Below, one piece after another: positions 51,839 to 60,775 of a stretch of 64,000 nt of DNA. The position numbers and the translations under genes are program-made. Position 1 is the stretch's first letter. The number at the start of each line of letters is the position of its first letter. The stretch is taken from assembly GCF_019977735.1 (NCBI RefSeq), contig NZ_AP025018.1, positions 10,172,580 through 10,236,579 on the forward strand, written 5' to 3'. Source of the DNA: Calothrix sp. PCC 7716. Its GTDB lineage: Bacteria; Cyanobacteriota; Cyanobacteriia; Cyanobacteriales; Nostocaceae. The notes beneath the pieces are model-generated. The model saw nothing but the letters and a program-made list of their open reading frames with translations, was not told the origin of the DNA and did no database searches.

Positions 51839-52685
51839 TACTATGACAACTAGCTAATATTATCTATGTAATTTCCCCCAACAAAAAATATCATTGGGAG
51901 TTCAGCAATCAAGTATCAAAATACGTTAAATTGATACACCTACAGTATTTTACAACTAATTTTAGAAAAACTTAGTTAAATTAGATACCAGTTTTTAACA
52001 TATGAAAGTATGTAATGCTGCAATTTAAATTCTCGACAAAAGAAACCACAGAAACCAGGTTTCTAGTGTATAGTTAAGGTTAGATTAAAAATAATTTAAC
52101 CAAAAATTAATCTATGCACTGGTACATAAATAGTGTTTATTGTTACCTTTAATAGATAGATTCTAAAACTAGCCTTTTTCCAAATTATAGAAAAGCTTGA
52201 TATATAAGCATTAGATAATATAATTAAGCAAATGTACTATTAATCGATAAACTTTTGGGTGTTTTTTTTTTAACAACTACTTGTTTTGAATAGCAGTATG
52301 TGTCATAATCTAATTTTAATAGTATAATACGGTATATGGATTGATTTACAGTATTATAGAAGCAGGTGATGCGATTCTTGATTGCAAAGCTTGTTTTGAG
52401 GGGTTACATAAACCTGATGTTTTGGTAGCTTGTTAAGCAGTACTTATTTACTACGCATTTTTACTGAGATAATATTTTGCTTTTCTAGTAAGATTTAAAT
52501 TTTATCACTTCTACTTTGTAGGCGCCTGTTTATTTAGCGTTGAATGGAATTTTGTTTTTATAGATAAAAATAAATATAATCATAAGTATATATTTTCTTT
52601 AAAATTAATTTAAACTACTCATTATCGATAAAGGTAAAGTAATATAGTAAGGTACTGCTCGTACCAAAAAGTGAAGTAAAACCCT
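51839..52685. other. 847-bp divergent AT-rich region between FAD gene and cysK
   Basis: It contains three motif copies: 51938-51952 (ACCTACAGTATTTTA), 52323-52337 (ATATACCGTATTATA, minus strand) and 52344-52358 (ATTTACAGTATTATA). It also holds a GAAACCAGGTTTC repeat (52045-52062) and one GGCGCC (52519). No ORF of interest; likely a large regulatory region. Confidence 0.6.
52323..52358. promoter_or_regulatory. Divergent pair of putative operators before cysK
   Basis: Two inverted 15-mers separated by 6 bp: ATATACCGTATTATA on the minus strand and ATTTACAGTATTATA on the plus strand. This paired arrangement is the strongest candidate for a dimer- or tetramer-binding site. It lies 328 bp before the cysK start. 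Confidence 0.55.
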
Positions 52686-53648
52686 ATGCGAATTGCTCGC
52701 GACATCACAGAAACCATTGGTAGGACTCCAATAGTCCAACTTAACCGTATTCCTCAATCAGAAGGATGTTTGGCTAAAATTTTGGTAAAGCTCGAAGGAA
52801 TGAATCCTTCAGCATCGGTAAAGGACAGAATTAGTACTAAAATGGTAGCTGCTGCTGAAGAAGCTGGATTAATTCAACCCGGTAAAACTATCTTAGTGGA
52901 ACCAACTTCGGGAAATACAGGTATAGCTTTAGCAATGGTCGCAGCAGCTAGGGGTTATCGTTTAATATTGACAATGCCAGATACTATGAGTATTGAGCGG
53001 CAATTAATACTTAAAGGTTATGGCGCCGAAGTCGAGTTGACACCTGGAATAAAGGGTATGCAAGGGTCAATTACTCGTGCGGAGCAAATAGTTGCAAGTA
53101 CTCCAAATGCATATATGTTACAGCAGTTTAGTAACCCAGCAAACCCTCAAATTCATAAAGAAACAACAGCAAAAGAAATTTGGGAAGATACCGATGGTCA
53201 AGTGGATATTTTAATTGCTGGGGTTGGGACGGGTGGAACAATTACTGGTGTTGCTGAAGCTATTAAGCAGTTAAAACCAGAATTTAAAGCAATAGCTGTT
53301 GAACCTAGCAACAGTTCGGTAATTACAGGAGGAAGACCAGGAGTTCATAAAATACAAGGAATAGGCGCCGGATTTATACCTCCGGTTTTGCGATTAGAAT
53401 TAATCGATGAAATAGTTCGAGTTCATGACGAGGATGCAATTAATTATGCACGAAGATTAGCATCTGAAGAAGGAATTCTTTCTGGCATATCAACTGGGGC
53501 TGCTTTATACGCTGCAATTAATGTAGGCAAGCGTAAAGAAAATGCAGGGCGTTTAATTGTGATGGTACAGCCTAGCTATGGTGAACGTTACTTAAGTACA
53601 CCTTTATTCAAAAATTTGGTTTTGACAGAATTAACTGCTGTCAATTAG
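52686..53648 (+). CDS. cysK: Cysteine synthase A (O-acetylserine sulfhydrylase)
   Basis: 320 residues. PLP lysine in [13 protein letters not shown] (Lys46), substrate loop [14 protein letters not shown] and the phosphate-binding [11 protein letters not shown]. It makes cysteine from O-acetylserine and sulfide, the last step of sulfur assimilation. All key residues are intact. The gene starts 328 bp after a pair of operator-like sites. Length and motifs are typical of CysK rather than CysM. Confidence 0.93.
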   Translation: MRIARDITETIGRTPIVQLNRIPQSEGCLAKILVKLEGMNPSASVKDRISTKMVAAAEEAGLIQPGKTILVEPTSGNTGIALAMVAAARGYRLILTMPDTMSIERQLILKGYGAEVELTPGIKGMQGSITRAEQIVASTPNAYMLQQFSNPANPQIHKETTAKEIWEDTDGQVDILIAGVGTGGTITGVAEAIKQLKPEFKAIAVEPSNSSVITGGRPGVHKIQGIGAGFIPPVLRLELIDEIVRVHDEDAINYARRLASEEGILSGISTGAALYAAINVGKRKENAGRLIVMVQPSYGERYLSTPLFKNLVLTELTAVN

Positions 53649-54170
53649 AACAAATTTAGCATCTATATTTTTATCTACCTCTTACCCAGTTAACTCATGA
53701 GTTCACGTGTATTATTTTTGCTTATTTCCAGCATTGATACATGCGGAATGCTGAGTGGCACCAAATCCACTATCTTATGTTTTATTCGGTTTTCTGGAAT
53801 AAAAAGTAGTAAAAACAGATCTTACTATCACTAAAATCTAACTAAGTTTTTAATTTTATTTTTCAATAAAAAAGAAGATGTGCAGTACACATCCCCTATT
53901 GAAGTGCAATAATGTGGAAATCTTAAACTAGCTTTGAAAACGGCGCCATTTATAAATTAGTTTTGCCGCGCTTTATTAAAACAACTTGTTATCAATACAC
54001 CAAAGGTTTTGATTGTTACGGAAAAATCAAATATTTTTAGTAGCTCTTGGATAGGTGTTTTGTACTAAACGCAGAATGTTTTATTAAGCTATGGGTAAGA
54101 CGCACCATTTATACAAATGCGATTTTTAGCTGGCATTTAGTTAAAAATCGCACTCCTGCTATTTAACTGG
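53649..54170. other. Intergenic region with hairpin
   Basis: A GGCGCC is at 53942. GCGATTTTTAGCTGGCATTT with AGTTAAAAATCGC (54119-54153) forms a hairpin, possibly a terminator for the FMN reductase transcript. Another small hairpin surrounds GATGTGCAGTACACATC (53876-53895). No gene is visible. Confidence 0.5.
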
Positions 54171-54716
54171 CTAATTTACTCCTCGTAGTTTACGAGTGTT
54201 GTCAACTAAACTTTGAGCAAATTGGTCAAATCTTTGAGAAAGTTTTTCGTCTACAAGTTTACCTTCTGGGCTAAAAGCTTTCCAAACTTGCCCAATACCT
54301 ATTTGCTCTGGTATGACCCATGCGTGTACCCAACGCATAATTACCCGCAAGTCGTTAAGTGCGTTACTGTTGGGCTGTCCACCTAAAACGCTAATTAATC
54401 CTGTTACTTTACCAGACAACTGGTCAAAGCTCATTAAATCAAGTGCATTTTTTAAGACTCCGCTAACGCTACCGTGATATTCTGGTGTCGCTAAAACCAG
54501 CCCATCAGCATTTTTGACGGCATTTTGTAATTTCTCAACATCAGGATATTCTGAATAATCGTCTCCACCATTACAAAATGGCAACTGCATCTGTCTTAAG
54601 TCTAATATTTCTACCTCGGCGCCGAGCGCTTGGAGTCTCTGTACAGCTACTTCTAAAGCTAGCTGCGAGTAAGAGTCTTTTCTAAGGCTGCCTGCAATGC
54701 CTACTATCTTCACCAT
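54171..54716 (-). CDS. NADPH-dependent FMN reductase (SsuE-type)
   Basis: 181 residues with the flavodoxin-like fold. N-terminal VKIVGIAGSLRKDSYSQLAL (FMN-phosphate loop), LVLATPEYHGSVSGVLKNAL and the SVLGGQPNSNALNDLRVIMR block. Such enzymes feed reduced FMN to sulfonate monooxygenases (SsuD, LLM class). A partner of the monooxygenase at 41410 is possible. A partial motif (ATCTACCGT) sits immediately before the start (about 54717). Confidence 0.9.
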   Translation of the reverse strand: MVKIVGIAGSLRKDSYSQLALEVAVQRLQALGAEVEILDLRQMQLPFCNGGDDYSEYPDVEKLQNAVKNADGLVLATPEYHGSVSGVLKNALDLMSFDQLSGKVTGLISVLGGQPNSNALNDLRVIMRWVHAWVIPEQIGIGQVWKAFSPEGKLVDEKLSQRFDQFAQSLVDNTRKLRGVN

Positions 54717-54895
54717 AATCTACCGTCACTCACTAAACATTTTTAAAAACTTCAGTCCTTACTTAATATCGCTTAATTCTTAATTAAGCGAACTCGTAAT
54801 GATTATGAGTTTATTGTAGCGAGTAAACATACAGTTGTCAAATGGGCTTAGGAGTAGGCGCCAAGTGACGCAGCAGAGTGCAGGATAAAAGTTAA

Positions 54896-55558
54896 TTAGG
54901 GTGAGGTGAAAGGCGCTTTTTGGATATGGTGCTTGATAGAGTCAAGGTCTATGTAGCGGTCGGCAACGTTAATTAAGCTATCGCTAGTCATGGAACGTAA
55001 ACTTACAACCTCGACTCGGACACCTTGAAAACTGATGGCATTTGCTGCATAAGCTAGGTCTCCGTCACCACTAACTAAAACAGCTGTATCGTAGTGTCCA
55101 GCTAAAGTTATCATGTCAACTGCAATTTCTACATCTAGGTTAGCTTTTTTAGAGCCATCTGCAAGTTGGATTAAATCTTTGGTAATTACACGGTAGCCAT
55201 TTCGACGCATCCACAATAAAAAACCCTGTTGCTTTTCATTGGTACGGTCTACTCCTGTATAAAAGAATGCACGTAATAACTGTGATTTTTCAATTAATAG
55301 AGAAAGTAGTTTAGTGTAATCGACTTCAATACCAAGTTGTAATGCTGCATAAAAGAGGTTTGAACCATCGAGAAAAATCGCAACACGACCACGATTTATA
55401 TTATTGAAGATGCTGATATCGCTTTTGTCTTCGGGTGTAGCAACAGTTTCTTCGTGCGTACTAGGAAAAATAATATTTTGTAATTCATAAGGCATTTCTG
55501 ACCTTAGCGATTGTTCTTGATTCATTTTTATGATATGATTATTATTAGTAAAGTTCAT
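54896..55558 (-). CDS. NYN-domain (LabA/DUF88-like) protein
   Basis: 220 residues (ATG 55525 is an alternative start). NYN/PIN-like RNase fold: acidic residues in RVAIFLDGSNLFYAAL and AVLVSGDGDLAYAANAISFQ, with LDVEIAVDMITLA between. Family members are putative nucleases; LabA is linked to cyanobacterial clock output. The N-terminal ~50 residues are low in similarity. Confidence 0.85.
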   Translation of the reverse strand: MNFTNNNHIIKMNQEQSLRSEMPYELQNIIFPSTHEETVATPEDKSDISIFNNINRGRVAIFLDGSNLFYAALQLGIEVDYTKLLSLLIEKSQLLRAFFYTGVDRTNEKQQGFLLWMRRNGYRVITKDLIQLADGSKKANLDVEIAVDMITLAGHYDTAVLVSGDGDLAYAANAISFQGVRVEVVSLRSMTSDSLINVADRYIDLDSIKHHIQKAPFTSP

Positions 55559-55659
55559 ATATACTACTAAATAATTTGTTTTTGGCGTTTTTTAAATTGT
55601 AAAACAATAATCCATACCGGAATATTAATCCGGTAGGAAAAAATAAATATTTAAGAAAC

Positions 55660-55941
55660 TTAGCAATAAATCGTTACATCCTCACCAGACTCTGCGAGAT
55701 AAGTTAAGGCTTTAAAGCGAAGTTCAACTAATTGTTCGTAGAAAGGATTTAGTTTACAAAGAGGGGGGATATGAAGAATAGTACGTTTGAAAAGTGTAAT
55801 ATTTCGTTCAAACGGACAACTGGCAGGTATAAGTTGGCAGAGTGTATGTGCTTTTTTGTAGTTGTTGACTTTGATTGATTCCAGCCATTGACGAATTGGT
55901 AGTAGAATTATCTGTAGGATTGGATTTGCGAGAAGATTCAT
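55660..55941 (-). CDS. Mo-dependent nitrogenase C-terminal-domain protein
   Basis: 93 residues: PIRQWLESIKVNNYKKAHTLCQ, ASCPFERNITLF, ILHIPPLCKLNPFYEQLVEL and SGEDVTIYC. This matches the Mo-nitro_C family (small helical proteins found in cyanobacteria, especially Nostocales). Function is unknown; a role next to nitrogenase is only inferred from the family name. Confidence 0.82.
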   Translation of the reverse strand: MNLLANPILQIILLPIRQWLESIKVNNYKKAHTLCQLIPASCPFERNITLFKRTILHIPPLCKLNPFYEQLVELRFKALTYLAESGEDVTIYC

Positions 55942-55986
55942 TTGGGTAATAGGTAGGGTGTTTAGAATAGGTGATTTGTTGCTTTT

Positions 55987-56406
55987 TCAAGCTGGGAGCA
56001 ATAATTTTTCAATTAGAAGACGTTCTGTATTGGATTTGCTGTCCATCAATACGTTTTTTACGTCTTCACTTACTAATAGTTGTCCTTGAGATGCACTAAA
56101 ATCTTTACCGGGAATAAATCCTGCTTTTAATAATTTTTGAATTGTTAACCCAGTCACTGCTTCTAGTAAATAATCACAAGCTTTTAAGTGTGAAAAATTT
56201 TCTATAGTCCAATGAAAAGTCGGTATATCAATTTCAGATAATTCAAGTATTGCGGCTGTAAAAACATTTACTGTATAATTACTTCCCAATAGTGCTATAA
56301 ATGCCTTTTCACAACTTTCAACCCGCGTTTTGTTTTGCGTTTTTAAGGCATTAATCGTTTTTGTAAGACTGAAATTAAATAACTCTGAATCATTTGTCGT
56401 ATACAT
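55987..56406 (-). CDS. Hypothetical protein, cyanobacterial
   Basis: 139 residues, mostly helical, start ATG 56406. Patterns such as VFTAAILELSEIDIPTFHWT and LLEAVTGLTIQKLLKAGFIP are readable, but no known domain is recognised. It ends 46 bp before the Mo-nitro_C gene, same strand, so could share a transcript. Not assigned a function. Confidence 0.55.
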   Translation of the reverse strand: MYTTNDSELFNFSLTKTINALKTQNKTRVESCEKAFIALLGSNYTVNVFTAAILELSEIDIPTFHWTIENFSHLKACDYLLEAVTGLTIQKLLKAGFIPGKDFSASQGQLLVSEDVKNVLMDSKSNTERLLIEKLLLPA

Positions 56407-56548
56407 AATTTCACTACCTAAATTTATTTTGTATATTTATCTACATCAATACTGGCGCCTAGCTAACTCTTACTTGCTTATGACGTTATAGCTCAAATAT
56501 GCAGAAGTTGTGGAGATACAAATAAATTTACATAACTTAACATTTCAT

Positions 56549-56914
56549 CTATCCTAGGACAGATGAAATCTGGTTAGGCAGCTTCATAGCCTTGAAGGGT
56601 TTGGTGATAACTGCTCGTACTCCAAGTTCAGCAAATCGTCGTTGGTCTGCGGCCTGTACCTTAGCTGTTAATAAAATTACTGGTATAGACTGAGTTGCAG
56701 GATTCGCTTGCAATGCATTAAAGGTAGCAATGCCATCCATATCAGGCATCATAACATCTAGTAAAATAACATCGGGTTGTTCTGCACTAGCCTTTTCTAA
56801 ACCTTCACTTCCAGAAGCAGCTGTCGAAACTTGCCAACCACCTACTGCTTTGAGAGCAAGTTCAGCAACTGCTCGAATATCAAACTCGTCATCAATAATT
56901 AAAATACGTTTCAT
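56549..56914 (-). CDS. Single-domain response regulator (CheY-like)
   Basis: 121 residues, one REC domain: acidic pair DDEFD (about 8-12), phosphoacceptor in VILLDVMMPDMDG (Asp52), VILLTAKVQ and TKPFKA. It has no output domain and probably relays phosphate or binds a target. It is encoded 26 bp after the hybrid kinase (56941) on the same strand, so it is a likely partner. Confidence 0.9.
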   Translation of the reverse strand: MKRILIIDDEFDIRAVAELALKAVGGWQVSTAASGSEGLEKASAEQPDVILLDVMMPDMDGIATFNALQANPATQSIPVILLTAKVQAADQRRFAELGVRAVITKPFKAMKLPNQISSVLG

Positions 56915-56919
56915 TTCTT

Positions 56920-56944
56920 CTAACTCCTAACTCCTAACTCCTAA
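56920..56944. repeat. Heptamer tandem repeat (AACTCCT x3)
   Basis: TAACTCCTAACTCCTAACTC then CTAA, three to four copies of AACTCCT. It overlaps the kinase stop region. Same repeat class as 5654-5684. Confidence 0.8.
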
Positions 56945-59900
56945 TTTTCTTCATTACCTCGAATCATACGGTTGAGCAAAATAATTACTCGCTGCTCAAA
57001 TTCTTGTGGAGAAATGCGTCCTTTGGTAAGGTATATAGTTTGTCCTAATTTTAATCGTTGCCGCTCGCTTTCGTTTAAGTCTTGGGCTGTATACACAACT
57101 AAAGGCACACGGCATAAACTATTATGTTGTCGTAACCAATCGACTACAGCAAAACCATCGTATTCTGGTAATCCTAGGTCAAGCACTAGTAAATCAGGAA
57201 TTATGTGCTGACTGACTTGAAGTGCTTCTCTTCCTGTAGGTGCATGATAAGTTTCAATTCCGTGACGGTTGAACATGGCAATTAGCACCTGTGCTAAATC
57301 TTGGTCGTCTTCTATAATCAAAACTTTGATACTTTGATTATTTTTAGCTAGCGCTTTTTCTAATGCTTGGCACAATAATCTAAAATTCGGTGGCTTTACA
57401 ATCCAATCGCTGACGCCAGGGGGTAAACTTTGGTTAGGAAGTAAACCACTAAGAATTATAATTGGGATATTTTGCGTATCTGTCCGCTGTTTGAGTAGTG
57501 CTAAAGTTTCCCATCCATCCATACCGGGCATCATTAAGTTAAGAAGTATTACGGCAGGATGTTGTTGAATTGCCATTTCTACAGCTTCTAATCCTGATGC
57601 AGCTGATAACACGCGATAGCCTTGTCGTTGTAGCATGGTTTGAACGACTGCCCGAATGTCGCTGTCATCGTCACACTGTAATATTAATGGGGCGCCTTCT
57701 TCTTCTATATTTACATCACAATGAGCTTCTGGCAGCAGTGGTAGGGTAAAAAAGAAAGTACTACCAACACCTAATGTACTAGTTGCCCAAATTTGCCCAC
57801 CGTGATGTTGTAAAATACTACGACAAATAGCTAAACCTAATCCTGTTCCTCCTTTTTGACGTGAGTCAGAAGCATCGACTTGCTGAAAGCGTTCAAATAT
57901 CGATTCGAGTTTATCAGCAGGTATACCTCTTCCTTGGTCTTGCACTTTGAAAAGAATGTGGGGAGATAAAGTATTTAGTTGCGAATCTTTAATTTCTGCA
58001 TTTAAATAAACTGTGGCGCCTTTGGGAGAAAATTTAATAGCGTTGCTAAGTAAATTTGTAAAAACTTGAATAATACGGTCACTATCTGCCCAAATATTCG
58101 CTTTGAGGGGAGAAACAGATAACACCACCGACTCTTGAAGAGCCATTTCTTCTACAACTTCTGCTGATTGCGTCATTAAGTCGGCAGTATTACAAATTTG
58201 TTTGGTCATTTGAATTTTACCAGACTCTATGCGCTCAATATCAAGGATATCGTTGATTAAACGTACTAGTCTATCTGTATTATTCGCGGCAATATTTAAC
58301 ATCCGCTTTTGCTCTTCGGGTTGAGTTTGTAAAATACCACTTGCTAACAAATCCAAGGCGCCTGATATTGAAGTTAATGGGGTTCGTAACTCGTGACTAA
58401 CGACCGAGACAAATTCATCTTTGAGACGTTCAACTTCTCGACGGTCGCTAATATCCTTCATAAAACAGTAGTGCCCAATAAATTCCTGTTGCGGGTTGTA
58501 AGCTGTGAGCATCATTACCTGCTTGTCAAAAACCGAGTTATCTTTCCGCACACCCTTGACCTCAATTTCGACTTTCCCGTTAGTTAACATATACTGGTAA
58601 GCAGCAATGATTCTTTCTCGGTCATCAGGATGGATGGTTCGCTGCCATTCCATACCTATTAATTCTTCTGGTTGATAACCAAGCATACTGGCATAGGCTG
58701 GATTAACTTTTATATATCGAGCAGAAGTATCTAACTGAGAAATACCTTCTACTGCACTTTCGAGAGCAGCACTCATCGTGCGTAGTTCTTCTTGAGAACG
58801 AATTAATTCTTGACGCTGTACAATTTCTTGTTCTAATAGTTGAGCTTGAGACAAAGCAATGCCTATTTGGTCTGCTAAATGCTTTAATAATGTTAGCTCA
58901 AACTCAGCCCAATAACGCGGCGCCGAGCATTGGTGAGCAATTAATAAGCCCCAAAGGTTTTCCCTAACAAAAATGGGTACTACTAAGTTTGCTTTAACAC
59001 TAAATTGCTTGAGAAATTCGACGTAACAAGGTAAAATACTACCATTATCAACATCGGTGACGGCGGTAATTTCTCCTTGGCGATATTTCTCTAGATATAC
59101 CCGTTCAAAGCAAGGGTCAAAAATATCCTGACCAAGGGTGACTGGCCAACCTGAAACTACCGACTCTTGAACAACTCTCCCTGAACCATCTAGATTTAAT
59201 TTAAAAATTAATACCCGGTCTGCTTGAAGAATTCTTTGCACCTCAGTAACGGTAGTTTGAAGAATTTCTTCAATTTGTAAAGAAGTGCGAATTTTAAGCG
59301 TTACTTCTGCAAATAGTCGCGACCGCAAATTTTGGCGCCGTAATTCCTCTTCTGTCTGTTTAATATTAGTGATATCTTGATTAACGGCAATGGCGCCATG
59401 TATGTTATTTTCAGCATCCAAAATTGGCAAAGCTGAATTAAGTACGGTTTTATAATTGCCATCGAAACATTGAATTTTAATTACTTCATCAATTGAAGTT
59501 TCTCCATATATAACTGCTCTGTAAAGTGCCCATTCTTCTAGTTCTATCCGTTTACCTGTTGATTCCCACCAACTTTTATACTCACAATACTGCTCTATAC
59601 CAACATACCTGGCGCCTGCCCATATTTGCTCTCCTGCGGGGTTTACTTGCAAGATTTGCCCAGTTTTATCAACAATCCAAACACCCACAGGTAATATTTT
59701 TAACACAGTGCGTAACAGTTGCTCATTTTCTAAAAGCGCTGATTCTGCATGTTTACGCGCGCTGATATCACTACCAATACCAAGAAAGCCTGTAATATTA
59801 TTTTCACTATCACGTAAAGCAGTTACTGACAACAACACAGGAAAATGAGAACCGTCTTTACGAATGTAAGACCATTCACGCTCGTCTACATAGCCACGAC

Positions 59901-60723
59901 GTGCCTTAGCAACAAAAACCTCAAAACCTGGTTCAATTGTAGTAGATAATTCCTGTGATAATTCTTGGGAGCGCTGTAAAATTTCTGAAGAGTTGTGAAT
60001 AATTGCAGGAGTAGTTTTGCCAATTACCTCAGCAGCAGTATATCCCAAGCATTTTTCTGCAGCAGCATTAAAAGTCCGAATCGTACCGTCTACAGTTGTG
60101 GAAATAATTGTGTAGTTTGCGCTATCTAATATTGCCTTTTGTAGTGTTGTAATTTCTTGTAGTGCTAACTCTGCTCGTTGACGTTCGTCAATTTGTGCTT
60201 GCAATGCTTGATTTGCCGTCGCTAAATCTGAGGTTCGTTCTCTAACTCGAATTTCTAATTCGTCGTGCGTTCGACGTAAAGCTTCTTCTACTTTTTGACG
60301 CTCAATAATTTGCTGTTGCAACTCTTGATTTGCTGCTTTTAATTGTGCAGGACTCGGCAACACTAACGCTTGAGGTATTAAACATACCATAATTATTGCT
60401 GTATACGCTGAAATCAACGCTGTAATTGCTTTGATTGTCCCTGATAACCAGTAAATTGGATGCCAAAGCGTCCAAATTTCGATGAAATGGGTAGTTCCAC
60501 AAGCAACGATAAAAGCTGCGAATAGTAGAAAAACCCAGTTAAAAGGTAAATCGTCACGCTTTTTAACAAAATAAAATAAGGTTATAGGTATGGAATAATA
60601 TGCTAAACCAATCAGTGCATCAGAAATGACATGCAGTGATACCAATCCAGGTTTCCATAAATAACAATGTCCGTGGGGAATAAAGTAACCTGTTGTAAAA
60701 AAGTTATGTAAAAATTCTGACAT
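56941..60723 (-). CDS. Ethylene-binding/cyanobacteriochrome hybrid histidine kinase (SynEtr1/UirS-like)
   Basis: 1260 residues. Three N-terminal helices (about 28-120) carry the ETR1-type copper/ethylene residues: D35, Y42, C75, H79 (ACGTTHF), with the same spacing as plant ETR1 D25/Y32/C65/H69. A coiled coil, two PAS domains (about 190-325, 330-455), a GAF domain (about 465-630), another PAS (650-760), HisKA with H777 (VSHELRTP), HATPase and two receivers follow. The GAF has the DXCF motif (DPCF 536-539) and the bilin-binding Cys566, as in violet/blue-green cyanobacteriochromes. The first receiver has Asn1062 instead of Asp. It combines ethylene and light sensing. Confidence 0.88.
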   Translation of the reverse strand: MSEFLHNFFTTGYFIPHGHCYLWKPGLVSLHVISDALIGLAYYSIPITLFYFVKKRDDLPFNWVFLLFAAFIVACGTTHFIEIWTLWHPIYWLSGTIKAITALISAYTAIIMVCLIPQALVLPSPAQLKAANQELQQQIIERQKVEEALRRTHDELEIRVRERTSDLATANQALQAQIDERQRAELALQEITTLQKAILDSANYTIISTTVDGTIRTFNAAAEKCLGYTAAEVIGKTTPAIIHNSSEILQRSQELSQELSTTIEPGFEVFVAKARRGYVDEREWSYIRKDGSHFPVLLSVTALRDSENNITGFLGIGSDISARKHAESALLENEQLLRTVLKILPVGVWIVDKTGQILQVNPAGEQIWAGARYVGIEQYCEYKSWWESTGKRIELEEWALYRAVIYGETSIDEVIKIQCFDGNYKTVLNSALPILDAENNIHGAIAVNQDITNIKQTEEELRRQNLRSRLFAEVTLKIRTSLQIEEILQTTVTEVQRILQADRVLIFKLNLDGSGRVVQESVVSGWPVTLGQDIFDPCFERVYLEKYRQGEITAVTDVDNGSILPCYVEFLKQFSVKANLVVPIFVRENLWGLLIAHQCSAPRYWAEFELTLLKHLADQIGIALSQAQLLEQEIVQRQELIRSQEELRTMSAALESAVEGISQLDTSARYIKVNPAYASMLGYQPEELIGMEWQRTIHPDDRERIIAAYQYMLTNGKVEIEVKGVRKDNSVFDKQVMMLTAYNPQQEFIGHYCFMKDISDRREVERLKDEFVSVVSHELRTPLTSISGALDLLASGILQTQPEEQKRMLNIAANNTDRLVRLINDILDIERIESGKIQMTKQICNTADLMTQSAEVVEEMALQESVVLSVSPLKANIWADSDRIIQVFTNLLSNAIKFSPKGATVYLNAEIKDSQLNTLSPHILFKVQDQGRGIPADKLESIFERFQQVDASDSRQKGGTGLGLAICRSILQHHGGQIWATSTLGVGSTFFFTLPLLPEAHCDVNIEEEGAPLILQCDDDSDIRAVVQTMLQRQGYRVLSAASGLEAVEMAIQQHPAVILLNLMMPGMDGWETLALLKQRTDTQNIPIIILSGLLPNQSLPPGVSDWIVKPPNFRLLCQALEKALAKNNQSIKVLIIEDDQDLAQVLIAMFNRHGIETYHAPTGREALQVSQHIIPDLLVLDLGLPEYDGFAVVDWLRQHNSLCRVPLVVYTAQDLNESERQRLKLGQTIYLTKGRISPQEFEQRVIILLNRMIRGNEEN

Positions 60724-60743
60724 ATTACCTCCTTCACAAGTCC

Positions 60744-60775
60744 AAGAAACCCGGTTTCTGAAGAAACCGGGTTTC
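60744..60775. repeat. Inverted repeat (AGAAACCCGGTTTCT)
   Basis: AAGAAACCCGGTTTCTGAAG and GAAACCGGGTTTCT form a hairpin just before the hybrid kinase start and after the 798-residue regulator gene. A GAAACCAGGTTTC copy is at 52045. It may terminate the regulator transcript. Confidence 0.75.

Noticed and set aside
51839-52685. Riboswitch before cysK
   Set aside because: No recognisable SAM or other riboswitch core in the AT-rich leader; operator motifs explain the conserved bases better.
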